Source: Nocardia asteroides (GTDB taxonomy: Bacteria > Actinomycetota > Actinomycetes > Mycobacteriales > Mycobacteriaceae). Taken from it: a stretch of 64,000 bases of DNA. The notes below the pieces were generated by a model. It worked only from the letters and a program-made list of their open reading frames with translations, was not told the origin of the DNA and ran no database searches. The DNA lies in contig NZ_CP089214.1 in the NCBI RefSeq assembly GCF_021183625.1, positions 5,890,001 to 5,954,000 of the forward strand, in the 5' to 3' direction. A program made the translations under genes and the position numbers. Positions 50,849 through 59,247 of the stretch are shown piece after piece. The stretch's first letter is position 1. Each line of letters starts with the position of its first letter.

Positions 50849-53800
50849 GTGGCGGAACGCCTCACCGTTCGCGGAGCTCGGGAGCACAACCTGAAGGGGG
50901 TCGACCTCGATCTGCCCAGGGACAGCTTGATCGTGTTCACCGGGCTCTCCGGCTCCGGCAAGTCCAGCCTCGCCTTCGACACCATCTTCGCCGAGGGCCA
51001 GCGGCGCTACGTGGAGTCGCTGTCGGCGTACGCGCGGCAGTTCCTCGGCCAGATGGACAAGCCGGACGTGGACTTCATCGAGGGGCTCTCCCCCGCGGTG
51101 TCGATCGATCAGAAGTCGACGAACCGCAACCCCCGCTCGACCGTCGGCACCATCACCGAGGTCTACGACTACCTGCGGCTGCTCTACGCGCGGGCGGGCA
51201 CCCCGCACTGCCCGGTCTGCCACGAGCTGATCGCCAAGCAGTCCCCGCAGCAGATCGTCGACCAGGTGCTCGCCATGGACGCGGGGCTGCGCTTCCAGGT
51301 GCTCGCCCCGGTGGTGCGCACTCGCAAGGGCGAGTTCGTCGACCTCTTCGACCAGCTGAACAGCCAGGGCTACTCGCGGGTCCGGGTGGACGGCGTCGTG
51401 TATCCGCTCACCGACCCGCCGAAGCTGAAGAAGCAGGAGAAGCACGACGTCGAGGTGGTGATCGACCGGCTCGCGGTCAAGGGCAACGCCAAGCAGCGGC
51501 TCACCGACTCGATCGAGACCGCGCTGCGGCTGGCCGACGGCATCGTCGTGCTCGATTTCGTCGACCGCGACGAGCACGCGCACGACCGCGAGCGCCGCTT
51601 CTCCGAGCGGCTGGCCTGCCCGAACGGCCACCCGCTCGACATCGAGGACCTGGAGCCGCGCTCCTTCTCCTTCAACTCGCCGTACGGCGCCTGCCCGGAC
51701 TGCACCGGCCTCGGCATTCGCAAGGAGGTCGACCCGGAGCTGGTGGTCCCCGACCCGGAGCTGAGCCTGGCCGACGGCGCCATCGCGCCGTGGTCGCGCG
51801 GGCAGTCGGCGGAGTACTTCACCCGGTTGCTCGCCGGCCTCGCCGAGGCGAACGGCTTCTCCATCCGGACGCCGTGGAAGAACCTGCCGGTCAAGGCGCG
51901 CAAGGCCGTGCTGGAGGGCAGCACCGACCAGGTGCACGTCTCCTACACCAACCGCTACGGCCGCAAGCGCTCCTACTACGCCGACTTCGAGGGTGTCATG
52001 CCCTTCCTGCAGCGGCGCATGGAGAACACCGAGTCCGAGCAGATGAAGGAGCACTACGAGGGGTACATGCGGGACATCCCGTGCCCGGTGTGCCGCGGCA
52101 GCAGGCTGCGCCCGGAGATCCTCGCGGTGACCATCGCCTCCGGCTCGGAGCGGCGCTCGATCGCCGAGGTCAGCGACCTGTCGATCGGCGACTGCGCGGC
52201 CTTCCTGAACGGGCTCACCCTCGGCGAGCGGCAGGCCGCCATCGCCGGGCAGATCGTCAAGGAGGTGCAGGCCAGGCTCGGGTTCCTGCTCGACGTCGGG
52301 CTGGAGTACCTGAGCCTCTCCCGCGCCGCGGCCACGCTCTCCGGTGGCGAGGCGCAGCGCATCCGGCTCGCCACCCAGATCGGCTCCGGGCTGGTCGGCG
52401 TGTTGTACGTGCTGGACGAGCCATCGATCGGGCTGCACCAGCGGGACAACCGCAAGCTGATCGAGACGCTCACCCGGCTGCGCGACCTCGGCAACACCCT
52501 GATCGTGGTGGAGCACGACGAGGACACCATCCGAGCCTCGGACTGGGTGGTCGACATCGGCCCGATGGCGGGCGAGCACGGCGGCCGGGTGGTGCACAGC
52601 GGCACCTACAGGGAGCTGCTGAGCAACGAGACCTCGCTCACCGGCGCCTACCTCGCCGGCCGGGAGAGCATCGCGCTGCCGCTGGTGCGCAGGCCGATCG
52701 ACCGCAAGCGCAGGCTCACCGTGGTCGGCGCGACCGAGCACAACCTGCGCGGGATCGACGTGCACTTCCCGCTCGGCGTGCTCACCGCCGTCACCGGCGT
52801 CTCCGGCTCCGGCAAGTCCACCCTGGTGAACGACATCCTGGCCACCGTGCTGCAGAACAAGCTGAACGGCGCGCGCCAGGTGCCCGGCAGGCACACCAGG
52901 ATCACCGGGCTCGACCACCTGGACAAGCTGGTGCAGGTCGACCAGTCGCCGATCGGCCGCACCCCGCGCTCCAACCCGGCCACCTACACCGGCGTCTTCG
53001 ACAAGATCCGCACGCTCTTCGCGGCCACCACCGAGGCGAAGGTGCGCGGCTACCAGCCGGGGCGGTTCTCCTTCAACGTCAAGGGCGGGCGCTGCGAGGC
53101 CTGCTCCGGTGACGGCACGCTCAAGATCGAGATGAACTTCCTGCCCGACGTCTACGTCCCGTGCGAGGTGTGCCACGGCGCCCGGTACAACCGGGAGACG
53201 CTGGAGGTGCACTACAAGGGCAAGACCATCGCCGAGGTGCTCGACATGCCGATCGAGGTCGCGGCCGAGTTCTTCGAGCCGGTCACCTCGATCCACCGGT
53301 ACCTGAAGACGCTGGTCGACGTCGGGCTCGGGTACGTCCGGCTGGGGCAGAGCGCGCCGACGCTCTCCGGCGGCGAGGCGCAGCGCGTCAAGCTCGCCGC
53401 CGAGCTGCAGAAGCGCTCGAACGGGCGCACCGCCTACATCCTCGACGAGCCGACCACCGGGCTGCACTTCGAGGACATCCGCAAGCTGCTCATCGTGATC
53501 AACGGGCTGGTGGACAAGGGAAACACGGTCATCGTCATCGAGCACAACCTGGACGTGGTCAAGACCGCCGACTGGGTCATCGACATGGGGCCGGAGGGCG
53601 GCTCCGGGGGCGGCATGGTCGTCGCCGAGGGCACGCCGGAGGAGGTGGCCGGGGTCGACGGCAGTTACACCGGCGGGTTCCTGCGGGAGGCGCTGGCCGC
53701 CGCCGCGCGGCGCGGGGCCGGCGCGGCGCCGGTGCGCAAGTCGCGGGCGCGCAAGGCGGTTGCCGCCGCGCCGGAGGTCGTAGCGGCGGAGGCGGCCACG

Positions 53801-54049
53801 GCGGCCGCGCCCGCCGGCGAGCGTGGTGCGAAGGCTGCTCCGGCGAAGGCGGCTCGAGGTGATGCTGCTCCGGCGAAGGCGGCTCGCGGTGACGCTGCTC
53901 CGGCGGAGGCGACCGCGCGGAAGGCAACTGCGCGGAAGGCGACTCCGCGGAAGGCGCCCGCCGAGAAGACGGCGGCGGAATCCGAGCCGGCGCAGCGGGC
54001 GGCGGCCACCGCCAAGCGGCTCTCCCGCAAGGCGGCCGCCCTGCGCTGA
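50849..54049 (+). CDS. uvrA: Excinuclease ABC subunit A with Lys/Ala-rich C-terminal tail
   Basis: UvrA is the damage-recognition ATPase of excision repair. The 1066-residue protein has Walker A GLSGSGKSS (32-40), zinc finger region CPVCHELI, the second Walker A VSGSGKST, signatures LSGGEAQRIRLA and LSGGEAQRVKLA, and DEPTTGLH. About 110 residues after the normal end (about 955) form a tail of Ala, Lys, Arg and Pro with 10-residue repeats like KAARGDAAPA, similar to histone H1/HupB tails. GTG 50849 has an aaggga site. It is divergent from devR and ends before a strong terminator. Confidence 0.96.
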   Translation: MAERLTVRGAREHNLKGVDLDLPRDSLIVFTGLSGSGKSSLAFDTIFAEGQRRYVESLSAYARQFLGQMDKPDVDFIEGLSPAVSIDQKSTNRNPRSTVGTITEVYDYLRLLYARAGTPHCPVCHELIAKQSPQQIVDQVLAMDAGLRFQVLAPVVRTRKGEFVDLFDQLNSQGYSRVRVDGVVYPLTDPPKLKKQEKHDVEVVIDRLAVKGNAKQRLTDSIETALRLADGIVVLDFVDRDEHAHDRERRFSERLACPNGHPLDIEDLEPRSFSFNSPYGACPDCTGLGIRKEVDPELVVPDPELSLADGAIAPWSRGQSAEYFTRLLAGLAEANGFSIRTPWKNLPVKARKAVLEGSTDQVHVSYTNRYGRKRSYYADFEGVMPFLQRRMENTESEQMKEHYEGYMRDIPCPVCRGSRLRPEILAVTIASGSERRSIAEVSDLSIGDCAAFLNGLTLGERQAAIAGQIVKEVQARLGFLLDVGLEYLSLSRAAATLSGGEAQRIRLATQIGSGLVGVLYVLDEPSIGLHQRDNRKLIETLTRLRDLGNTLIVVEHDEDTIRASDWVVDIGPMAGEHGGRVVHSGTYRELLSNETSLTGAYLAGRESIALPLVRRPIDRKRRLTVVGATEHNLRGIDVHFPLGVLTAVTGVSGSGKSTLVNDILATVLQNKLNGARQVPGRHTRITGLDHLDKLVQVDQSPIGRTPRSNPATYTGVFDKIRTLFAATTEAKVRGYQPGRFSFNVKGGRCEACSGDGTLKIEMNFLPDVYVPCEVCHGARYNRETLEVHYKGKTIAEVLDMPIEVAAEFFEPVTSIHRYLKTLVDVGLGYVRLGQSAPTLSGGEAQRVKLAAELQKRSNGRTAYILDEPTTGLHFEDIRKLLIVINGLVDKGNTVIVIEHNLDVVKTADWVIDMGPEGGSGGGMVVAEGTPEEVAGVDGSYTGGFLREALAAAARRGAGAAPVRKSRARKAVAAAPEVVAAEAATAAAPAGERGAKAAPAKAARGDAAPAKAARGDAAPAEATARKATARKATPRKAPAEKTAAESEPAQRAAATAKRLSRKAAALR
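53834..53914 (+). repeat. Tandem 30-bp repeat inside the uvrA tail
   Basis: Two full 30-bp units (53834-53863, 53864-53893) and a partial third encode KAARGDAAPA-type repeats. Replication slippage here would change tail length in whole units without frameshift. Confidence 0.8.
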
Positions 54050-54058
54050 CCGAGCCGG

Positions 54059-54094
54059 AAAAGCGGGCCGTCCGATCTCGGGCGGCCCGCTTTT
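54059..54094 (+). terminator. Intrinsic terminator after uvrA
   Basis: A 16-bp stem with one T-G wobble and loop atct, flanked by AAAA and TTTT, starts nine bases after the stop. It isolates the micropeptide genes from uvrA. Confidence 0.9.
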
Positions 54095-54159
54095 CGCGCC
54101 GTTGTCGACGCTATTCGGTCGAACGTCCAGATTCCGGCCCGATCTGAAACGGTCGTATG

Positions 54160-54261
54160 TAAGATCGGCGGCGCCGCGTCCGGAACGTGTCCAGGACAGC
54201 AGCGGCACTCGTTCGATCCGAGTCGTTCCCGATCGCCGGCGCGGCGGCGGCACGACTCGGA
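54160..54261 (+). promoter_or_regulatory. Candidate promoter and leader hairpin of micropeptide genes
   Basis: A -10-like TAAGAT (54160-54165) lies after the uvrA terminator. The leader then contains a 10-bp perfect inverted repeat (54217-54226 with 54252-54261, 25-base loop) ending 13 bases before the first ribosome binding site, where it could control translation. The promoter call is weak; the hairpin is clear. Confidence 0.45.
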
Positions 54262-54287
54262 ACAGCTTCCGCCAGAGAGGAATTCAC

Positions 54288-54383
54288 ATGGAAGGCGTCG
54301 ATATCGCGGCGCTGGTCGCTGCGGTGCTAGCGGCCCTGAGCACCGGCTCATCGCTCAACTACAACCCCGGCACCGGCGCCTGA
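54288..54383 (+). CDS. Micropeptide 1 (31 residues, hydrophobic)
   Basis: The frame is ATG (54288) to TGA with gagaggaa about six bases upstream, a good ribosome binding site. The peptide starts MEGVDIAALVAAVLAALSTG and ends SSLNYNPGTGA: an acidic end, about 14 hydrophobic Ala/Val/Leu residues that could cross or lie on a membrane, TGSS, and a polar tail. No cleavable signal is needed. It is homologous in layout to micropeptide 2, 28 bases downstream. I recognise no known family. Small pore-forming mycolate-membrane peptides (PorA/PorH of corynebacteria) are a loose analogy only. Confidence 0.7.
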   Translation: MEGVDIAALVAAVLAALSTGSSLNYNPGTGA

Positions 54384-54411
54384 GCGCGTCCGTCGAAAGG
54401 ACTACGAATAC

Positions 54412-54510
54412 ATGGATACCGGAAGTGCCGGGATCGCGGGCATCTTCGCTGCCCTCGCCCAGGTCATCGCCACGGGCTCGTCCATCTCGGTAACCCCGCC
54501 GGGGCTGTGA
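54412..54510 (+). CDS. Micropeptide 2 (32 residues, hydrophobic)
   Basis: ATG 54412 is preceded by GAAAGGA about ten bases upstream. The peptide starts MDTGSAGIAGIFAALAQVIA and ends TGSSISVTPPGL. It shares with micropeptide 1 an acidic second residue, a hydrophobic centre, TGSS and a Pro/Gly-containing end. A 12-bp terminator follows within six bases of the stop. Spacing and shared leader suggest one mRNA and possible duplication from a common ancestor. Function unknown. Confidence 0.7.
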   Translation: MDTGSAGIAGIFAALAQVIATGSSISVTPPGL

Positions 54511-54515
54511 ACCGC

Positions 54516-54551
54516 ACCGGGCGGAGCCGCCCATCGGCCGCTCCGCCCGGT
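54516..54551 (+). terminator. Terminator after the micropeptide pair
   Basis: A 12-bp stem (54516-54527 with 54540-54551) starts six bases after the second stop codon. It also lies just beyond the stop of the convergent DUF1844 gene. Confidence 0.75.
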
Positions 54552-54570
54552 CGCGCACTGCCCGCGGTGC

Positions 54571-54948
54571 TCAGTGCACCGGCCCGGTGTACTTCTCGCC
54601 CGGCCCGGTGCCCGGCGCGTCCGGGTGCGCCGAGCTCTCCCGGAAGGCCCGCTGCAGCGACTGCAGCCCGTCCCTGATCGGCCCCGCGTGCGGCCCCAGG
54701 TACTCGATCGAGGCCGTGACCAGCCCGGCCAGCGCGGTGATCACCCGCCGCGCCTCGTCCAGATCGCGCCGCGGGCTGGCATCCGGATCCTCGTCGGCCA
54801 GCCCCAGCTTCTCCGCGGCCGAGCTCATCAGCATCACGGCGGCCCGGCTGATCACCTCCACCGCCGGAATATCGGCCAGCTCGCGCACATCCGGTTCGGG
54901 GGGCGCGGCGGTCTCGGTGACGGCGGCGAATTCGGGCTGGTCGGTCAT
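54571..54948 (-). CDS. DUF1844 family protein
   Basis: The 125-residue acidic protein has the DUF1844 core: DIPAVEVISRAAVMLMSSAAEKLGL, then an Asp/Arg hinge and DEARRVITALAGLV-TASIEYLG helix. Members occur in most bacteria, are small and helical, and have no assigned function. The C-terminal FRESSAHPDAPGTGPGEKYT is disordered. ATG 54948 starts the frame, five bases after the DinB gene stop on the same strand, so both are probably co-transcribed. It was formerly next to infC in mycobacteria as well. Confidence 0.85.
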   Translation of the reverse strand: MTDQPEFAAVTETAAPPEPDVRELADIPAVEVISRAAVMLMSSAAEKLGLADEDPDASPRRDLDEARRVITALAGLVTASIEYLGPHAGPIRDGLQSLQRAFRESSAHPDAPGTGPGEKYTGPVH

Positions 54949-54953
54949 GGCGT

Positions 54954-55451
54954 TCAGGCTAGCGATCCCCGCCGGAGCAGCCGGAGCTGCCCGAGCTCCG
55001 CGACGTTCTTCATGAGTTCGGCGTTCACCCAGGCCACCAGGTGGGCCACCGAGGGCCACGCGCCCGCGGGTTTTGCCAGCTCGTCCGGGCTGAGCGTCTC
55101 CAGCAGGGCGAGCCACTCGGTGCGCAGGGTGCGCAGCCGGGCCACCGCGGCGGCGGCGCTGCCCGCCCACGGGACGTCGCCCGGCCCCGGCGCCGCCGTG
55201 CCGCGCGCGGTGGCCAGCGCGCCCGACCACCACCAGTCGATGTGCCAGGTGAGCCAGCCGATGGTCGGCACCGGGATCGGGGACGGCTCGGTCTCCGCCC
55301 AGTCCGGGCGCCACGCGCCGGAGGCGTCCGGGCGCACGGTCCAGACCAGCGGACCAGGCTCCCACAGCGCGTCGTCGGCGGTGAGATCGTCGAGGTGGAT
55401 GGTGGCGAGCGACCAGGTGAGGTCGAATTGCCAGCGCAGCAGGTCGGTCAC
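54954..55451 (-). CDS. DinB-superfamily protein
   Basis: The 165-residue protein is a DinB_2-type four-helix bundle: LLRWQFDLTWSLATIHLDDL, WLTWHIDWWWSGALATA, then a long helix RTLRTEWLALLETLSPDEL and VAHLVAWVNAELMKNVAELGQL. Histidines in helix 1, 2 and 3 (HLDD, WHID, AHLV) match the metal-binding triad of the fold. Members include thiol transferases such as mycothiol- or bacillithiol-dependent enzymes. In a mycothiol-using actinomycete a mycothiol-dependent detoxification role is possible. The start is GTG 55451; DUF1844 follows. Confidence 0.8.
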   Translation of the reverse strand: MTDLLRWQFDLTWSLATIHLDDLTADDALWEPGPLVWTVRPDASGAWRPDWAETEPSPIPVPTIGWLTWHIDWWWSGALATARGTAAPGPGDVPWAGSAAAAVARLRTLRTEWLALLETLSPDELAKPAGAWPSVAHLVAWVNAELMKNVAELGQLRLLRRGSLA

Positions 55452-55503
55452 GGGCGGAACGGTCCCAGCGCGGAGCCGTCGCCCGCAAGCGAATAAGGGG
55501 CGA

Positions 55504-55533
55504 TTGGGAGCCGGGGCGCATAACTGCTAGAGT
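55504..55533 (+). promoter_or_regulatory. Probable infC operon promoter
   Basis: TTGGGA (55504-55509) and TAGAGT (55528-55533) are separated by 18 bases. It is the only good match before infC and implies a leader of about 285 bases. Confidence 0.5.
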
Positions 55534-55823
55534 TGTTCGCGACGACCGCCCTGGTCGGTGGTAAGCATGCCATCCGCATGCTCACTCTCCGTCCGGGGTC
55601 GCAAGTGGAGCCCGACTCCCACCGCCGCCGACCTCGTGTCCGGTACGCGGTCCGGTCACCCGCCCGCCAGGGCCGGATTCCTGTGTGCTCAGTGGCACCC
55701 GGGTTTCGTGGTGATCGGTCGACTCGGGCCTCGGCCGGTGAAATACCGGGCCGGGGCTTTCGCGTTGATATCGGGGTTACCTGCACGCGGTCGTCGACGA
55801 CACCGCTTGACCTAGGAGGCCCC
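55534..55823 (+). promoter_or_regulatory. Structured leader of infC-rpmI-rplT, possible attenuator
   Basis: The leader is non-coding in the infC frame before the RBS. It contains a hairpin agcatg/catgct (55564-55582) and a stronger one at 55726-55760 (ccggt/accgg core around gaaat, extended with bulge and G-T pairs, ending in ttt). In many bacteria IF3 or L20 controls such leaders; that is a family expectation. Confidence 0.5.
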
Positions 55824-56444
<621 letters not shown>

Positions 56445-56499
56445 GACGAACAAGCACTCGGCGGCCCACGGGCCGCCGGCACACAGATTGAGGACACTC

Positions 56500-56694
56500 A
56501 TGCCGAAGATGAAGAGCCACAGCGGCGCCTCGAAGCGATTCAAGGTGTCCGGCCGGGGCAAGCTGCTGCGCCAGCAGGCGAACCGTCGCCACCTGCTCGA
56601 GCACAAGTCGAGCCGCCGGACTCGTCGTCTGGACGGCGTCGAGTCGGTCTCCGTGGCCGATGTCCCCCGCGTCAAGCGGCTGCTCGGTATCTGA
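56500..56694 (+). CDS. rpmI: 50S ribosomal protein L35
   Basis: The 64-residue basic protein MPKMKSHSGASKRFKVSGRG, then KLLRQQANRRHLLEHKSSRR, is a clear L35 of normal length. ATG 56500 has a tgaggac site. It lies 55 bases after infC and 115 before rplT in the conserved infC-rpmI-rplT order. Confidence 0.97.
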   Translation: MPKMKSHSGASKRFKVSGRGKLLRQQANRRHLLEHKSSRRTRRLDGVESVSVADVPRVKRLLGI

Positions 56695-56809
56695 CGTGCT
56701 CCGGCGCGGGTGCGAGCCCGCGCGACCCCGCGTCCGCTGACCCGGACGCCAGAATCTATCGAACCAGGGTGCCTCGCCGCGCCCACGAACCTCGAACAGG
56801 AATCGATCA

Positions 56810-57190
56810 GTGGCACGCGTCAAGAGGGCCGTCAACGCTCAGAAGAAGCGCCGTTCCATCCTCGAGGCCTCCAAGGGCTACCGGGGCCAGCGGTCCCGGC
56901 TGTACCGCAAGGCCAAGGAACAGCAGCTGCACTCGCTCGCCTACGCCTACCGGGACCGCCGGGCGCGCAAGGGTGACTTCCGCAAGCTGTGGATCGCGCG
57001 CATCAATGCCGCCGCCCGGCTCAACGACATCACCTACAACCGGTTCATCCAGGGCCTGAAGGCCGCCGGTATCGAGGTGGACCGCAAGATCCTGGCCGAG
57101 CTCGCGGTGTCGGACGCCGAGGCGTTCGCCGGTCTGGTCGTGCTCGCCAAGGCGGCGCTGCCCGAGGATGTCAACGCCCCCGCCGCCTGA
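56810..57190 (+). CDS. rplT: 50S ribosomal protein L20
   Basis: L20 binds 23S rRNA early in 50S assembly. The 126-residue protein has MARVKRAVNAQKKRRSILEA, GYRGQRSRLYRKAKEQ and WIARINAAARLNDITYNRFI, all standard. GTG 56810 begins the gene. In low-GC bacteria and E. coli, L20 represses the rpmI-rplT mRNA; here the leader upstream of infC could be a target. A terminator follows at 57219-57250. Confidence 0.97.
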   Translation: MARVKRAVNAQKKRRSILEASKGYRGQRSRLYRKAKEQQLHSLAYAYRDRRARKGDFRKLWIARINAAARLNDITYNRFIQGLKAAGIEVDRKILAELAVSDAEAFAGLVVLAKAALPEDVNAPAA

Positions 57191-57218
57191 CGGCACGCGT
57201 TGAACCACGTACTTCCGG

Positions 57219-57250
57219 AACGACCCGCGGGACGCATCCCGCGGGTCGTT
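57219..57250 (+). terminator. Terminator after rplT
   Basis: A 14-bp stem (aacgacccgcggga with tcccgcgggtcgtt), loop cgca, and a short ttt follow rplT by about 28 bases. The next gene begins 20 bases later, so partial read-through is possible. Confidence 0.8.
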
Positions 57251-57269
57251 TCCGCGTCGGGCCGCGCCC

Positions 57270-58076
57270 GTGGCTGAGCCGCTGGAGCCGCGGAACCCGC
57301 GCGTCGTCGCGGCCGCCAAACTGCACCGTTCGGCGCAGCGCCGCAAGACCGGTTCGTTCCTCGCCGAGGGGGCCAATGCGGTGGCCGCCGCGCTGGAGAC
57401 CGGGCGGGTGCGCGAGCTGTTCTACTCGGCGGGCGCCGCCGAGCGCGAGCACGCGCTGGTCGCCGGGGCGGCGGCGGACGGCGTCCGCACCACGCCGGTG
57501 AGCGAGCGGGCGGCGCAGCATCTCGGGGAGACGGTCACCGCGCCGGGGCTGGTCGCGGTCTGCGACCTGCTCGACATCCCGCTCGACGAATTGCTGACCC
57601 GCGCCGCCGCGCCCGCGTTGTTCGCGGTGCCGGTCGAGATCGCCGAGCCGGGCAACGCGGGCACGCTGATCCGGGTGGCCGACGCGGTCGGGGTGGACGG
57701 CGTCGTGCTCGCCGGCGACACCGTCGACCCGCACAACGGCAAGTGCGTGCGGGCCAGCGCGGGCAGCCTGTTCCACGTCCCGGTGGCTCGGGAGCGCGCC
57801 GCCGCCGCCGCGCTGGACGCGCTGAGCGCCGCGGGCGTCACCCTGCTCGCCACCACCGCCCGCGGCGAACTCGACCTGGACGACGCCGACCCGGTGCTGG
57901 CAGGCCCGGTCGCCTGGCTCTTCGGCAACGAGGCGCACGGGCTGGCGCCGGAGCTCGCCGAGCGCGCCGACCACCGGGTGCGCATCCCGATCCGCGGCCG
58001 CGCCGAGAGCCTGAACCTGGCCGCCGCCGCGGCGATCTGCCTGTACGCGAGCTCGCGGGTCAGGCACGCCGGGTAA
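57270..58076 (+). CDS. SpoU-family RNA 2'-O-methyltransferase
   Basis: The 268-residue TrmH/SpoU enzyme transfers a methyl group to a ribose 2'-OH of rRNA or tRNA. The N-terminal RNA-binding part contains AAKLHRSAQRRKTGSFLAEG. Knot motifs: motif 1 EIAEPGNAGTLIRVADAVG, motif 2 LFGNEAHGL and motif 3 RIPIRGRAESLNLAAAAAI. It lies between rplT and pheS, like tsnR in mycobacteria, so rRNA is the more likely target. Some actinomycete relatives confer thiostrepton resistance by 23S methylation; not implied here. Confidence 0.9.
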   Translation: MAEPLEPRNPRVVAAAKLHRSAQRRKTGSFLAEGANAVAAALETGRVRELFYSAGAAEREHALVAGAAADGVRTTPVSERAAQHLGETVTAPGLVAVCDLLDIPLDELLTRAAAPALFAVPVEIAEPGNAGTLIRVADAVGVDGVVLAGDTVDPHNGKCVRASAGSLFHVPVARERAAAAALDALSAAGVTLLATTARGELDLDDADPVLAGPVAWLFGNEAHGLAPELAERADHRVRIPIRGRAESLNLAAAAAICLYASSRVRHAG

Positions 58077-58158
58077 TGCGGGTGAAGCCCGCACGGCCCA
58101 TCGAATACGATTCGACCGGGACAATTCCGCACCCGACCGCAGGGAGAGACGAGCTACC

Positions 58159-59217
58159 GTGGCCGACGACACCGCCGCCGAGCAGGGCACCGCGCTGACC
58201 GAGGAGGCACTGGCCGCGGCCGCGGCTGCCGCCGAGAAGGCGTTCGCCGCCGCGGCGGATCTGGACGCTCTGGCCGTCGCCAAGACCGAGCACCTCGGTG
58301 GCAAGGCGCCGCTGGCGCTGGCCCAGCGCGCGCTCGGCACCATCCCCCGCGAGGAGAAGAAGGAGGCGGGCAAGCGGGTCAACGCCGCCCGCACCCGGGT
58401 CTCCGACGCCTTCGACGCCCGCCGCGCCGCGCTGCTCGCCGAGCGCGATGCCGCCGTGCTGGTCGCCGAGGCCATCGACGTCACGCTGCCCGCCCGGCGC
58501 GCGGCCGCGGGCGCCAGGCACCCGATCACCGTGATCTCCGAGCAGATCGCCGACGTCTTCGTCGCCATGGGCTGGGAGGTCGCCGAGGGGCCGGAGGTGG
58601 AGACCGAGCACTTCAACTTCGACGCGCTGAACTTCCTGCCCGACCACCCCGCGCGCACCATGCAGGACACCTTCCACATCGCCCCTGAGGGGTCGCGCCA
58701 GGTGCTGCGCACGCACACCTCGCCGGTGCAGGTGCGCTCGCTGCTGGAGCGCGAGCTGCCGATCTACGTGGTCTGCCCGGGCCGCACCTTCCGCACCGAC
58801 GAGCTGGACGCCACGCACACCCCGGTCTTCTCCCAGGTGGAGGGGCTGGCGGTGGACCGGGGGCTGACCATGGGGCACCTGCGCGGCACCCTCGACGCCT
58901 TCGCCCGCGCGCTCTTCGGCCCGGAGACGCGCACCCGCATGCGCCCCAACTACTTCCCCTTCACCGAGCCCTCTGCCGAGGTCGACGTCTGGTTCCCGGA
59001 CAAGAAGGGCGGCGCGGGCTGGGTCGAGTGGGGCGGCTGCGGCATGGTGAACCCGAAGGTGCTGATCGCGAGCGGGATCGACCCGGAGGAGTACAGCGGC
59101 TTCGCCTTCGGCATGGGGCTGGAGCGAACCCTGCAGTTCCGCAACGGGATTCCCGACATGCGCGACATCGTCGAGGGCGACGTGCGGTTCACCCTGCCCT
59201 TCGGCGTCCGGTCCTGA
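58159..59217 (+). CDS. pheS: Phenylalanine-tRNA ligase alpha subunit
   Basis: PheS carries the catalytic core that aminoacylates tRNA-Phe as an alpha2beta2 enzyme with PheT. The 352 residues include an N-terminal coiled coil and class II motifs: motif 1 (HPITVISEQIADVFVAMGWE), motif 2 (FRTDELDATHTPVFSQVEGL), Phe-binding FPFTEPSAEVDVWFP and motif 3 (GFAFGMGLERTLQFR). GTG 58159 is used. pheT starts 30 bases after its stop. Confidence 0.97.
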   Translation: MADDTAAEQGTALTEEALAAAAAAAEKAFAAAADLDALAVAKTEHLGGKAPLALAQRALGTIPREEKKEAGKRVNAARTRVSDAFDARRAALLAERDAAVLVAEAIDVTLPARRAAAGARHPITVISEQIADVFVAMGWEVAEGPEVETEHFNFDALNFLPDHPARTMQDTFHIAPEGSRQVLRTHTSPVQVRSLLERELPIYVVCPGRTFRTDELDATHTPVFSQVEGLAVDRGLTMGHLRGTLDAFARALFGPETRTRMRPNYFPFTEPSAEVDVWFPDKKGGAGWVEWGGCGMVNPKVLIASGIDPEEYSGFAFGMGLERTLQFRNGIPDMRDIVEGDVRFTLPFGVRS

Positions 59218-59247
59218 CCCTTCCGATACGAGAGAGCGACACGTCAC

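Noticed and set aside
50780..50849. A LexA/SOS box upstream of uvrA
   Set aside because: The nearest match (tcggaacacgatcgag) keeps only part of the palindrome; no good box exists near uvrB either.
49877..54253. A minus-strand open frame of 1458 codons across uvrA and devR
   Set aside because: It runs opposite to uvrA and devR-region genes and consists of Gly/Arg/Val-rich shadow sequence without domains, as expected in 70% GC DNA.
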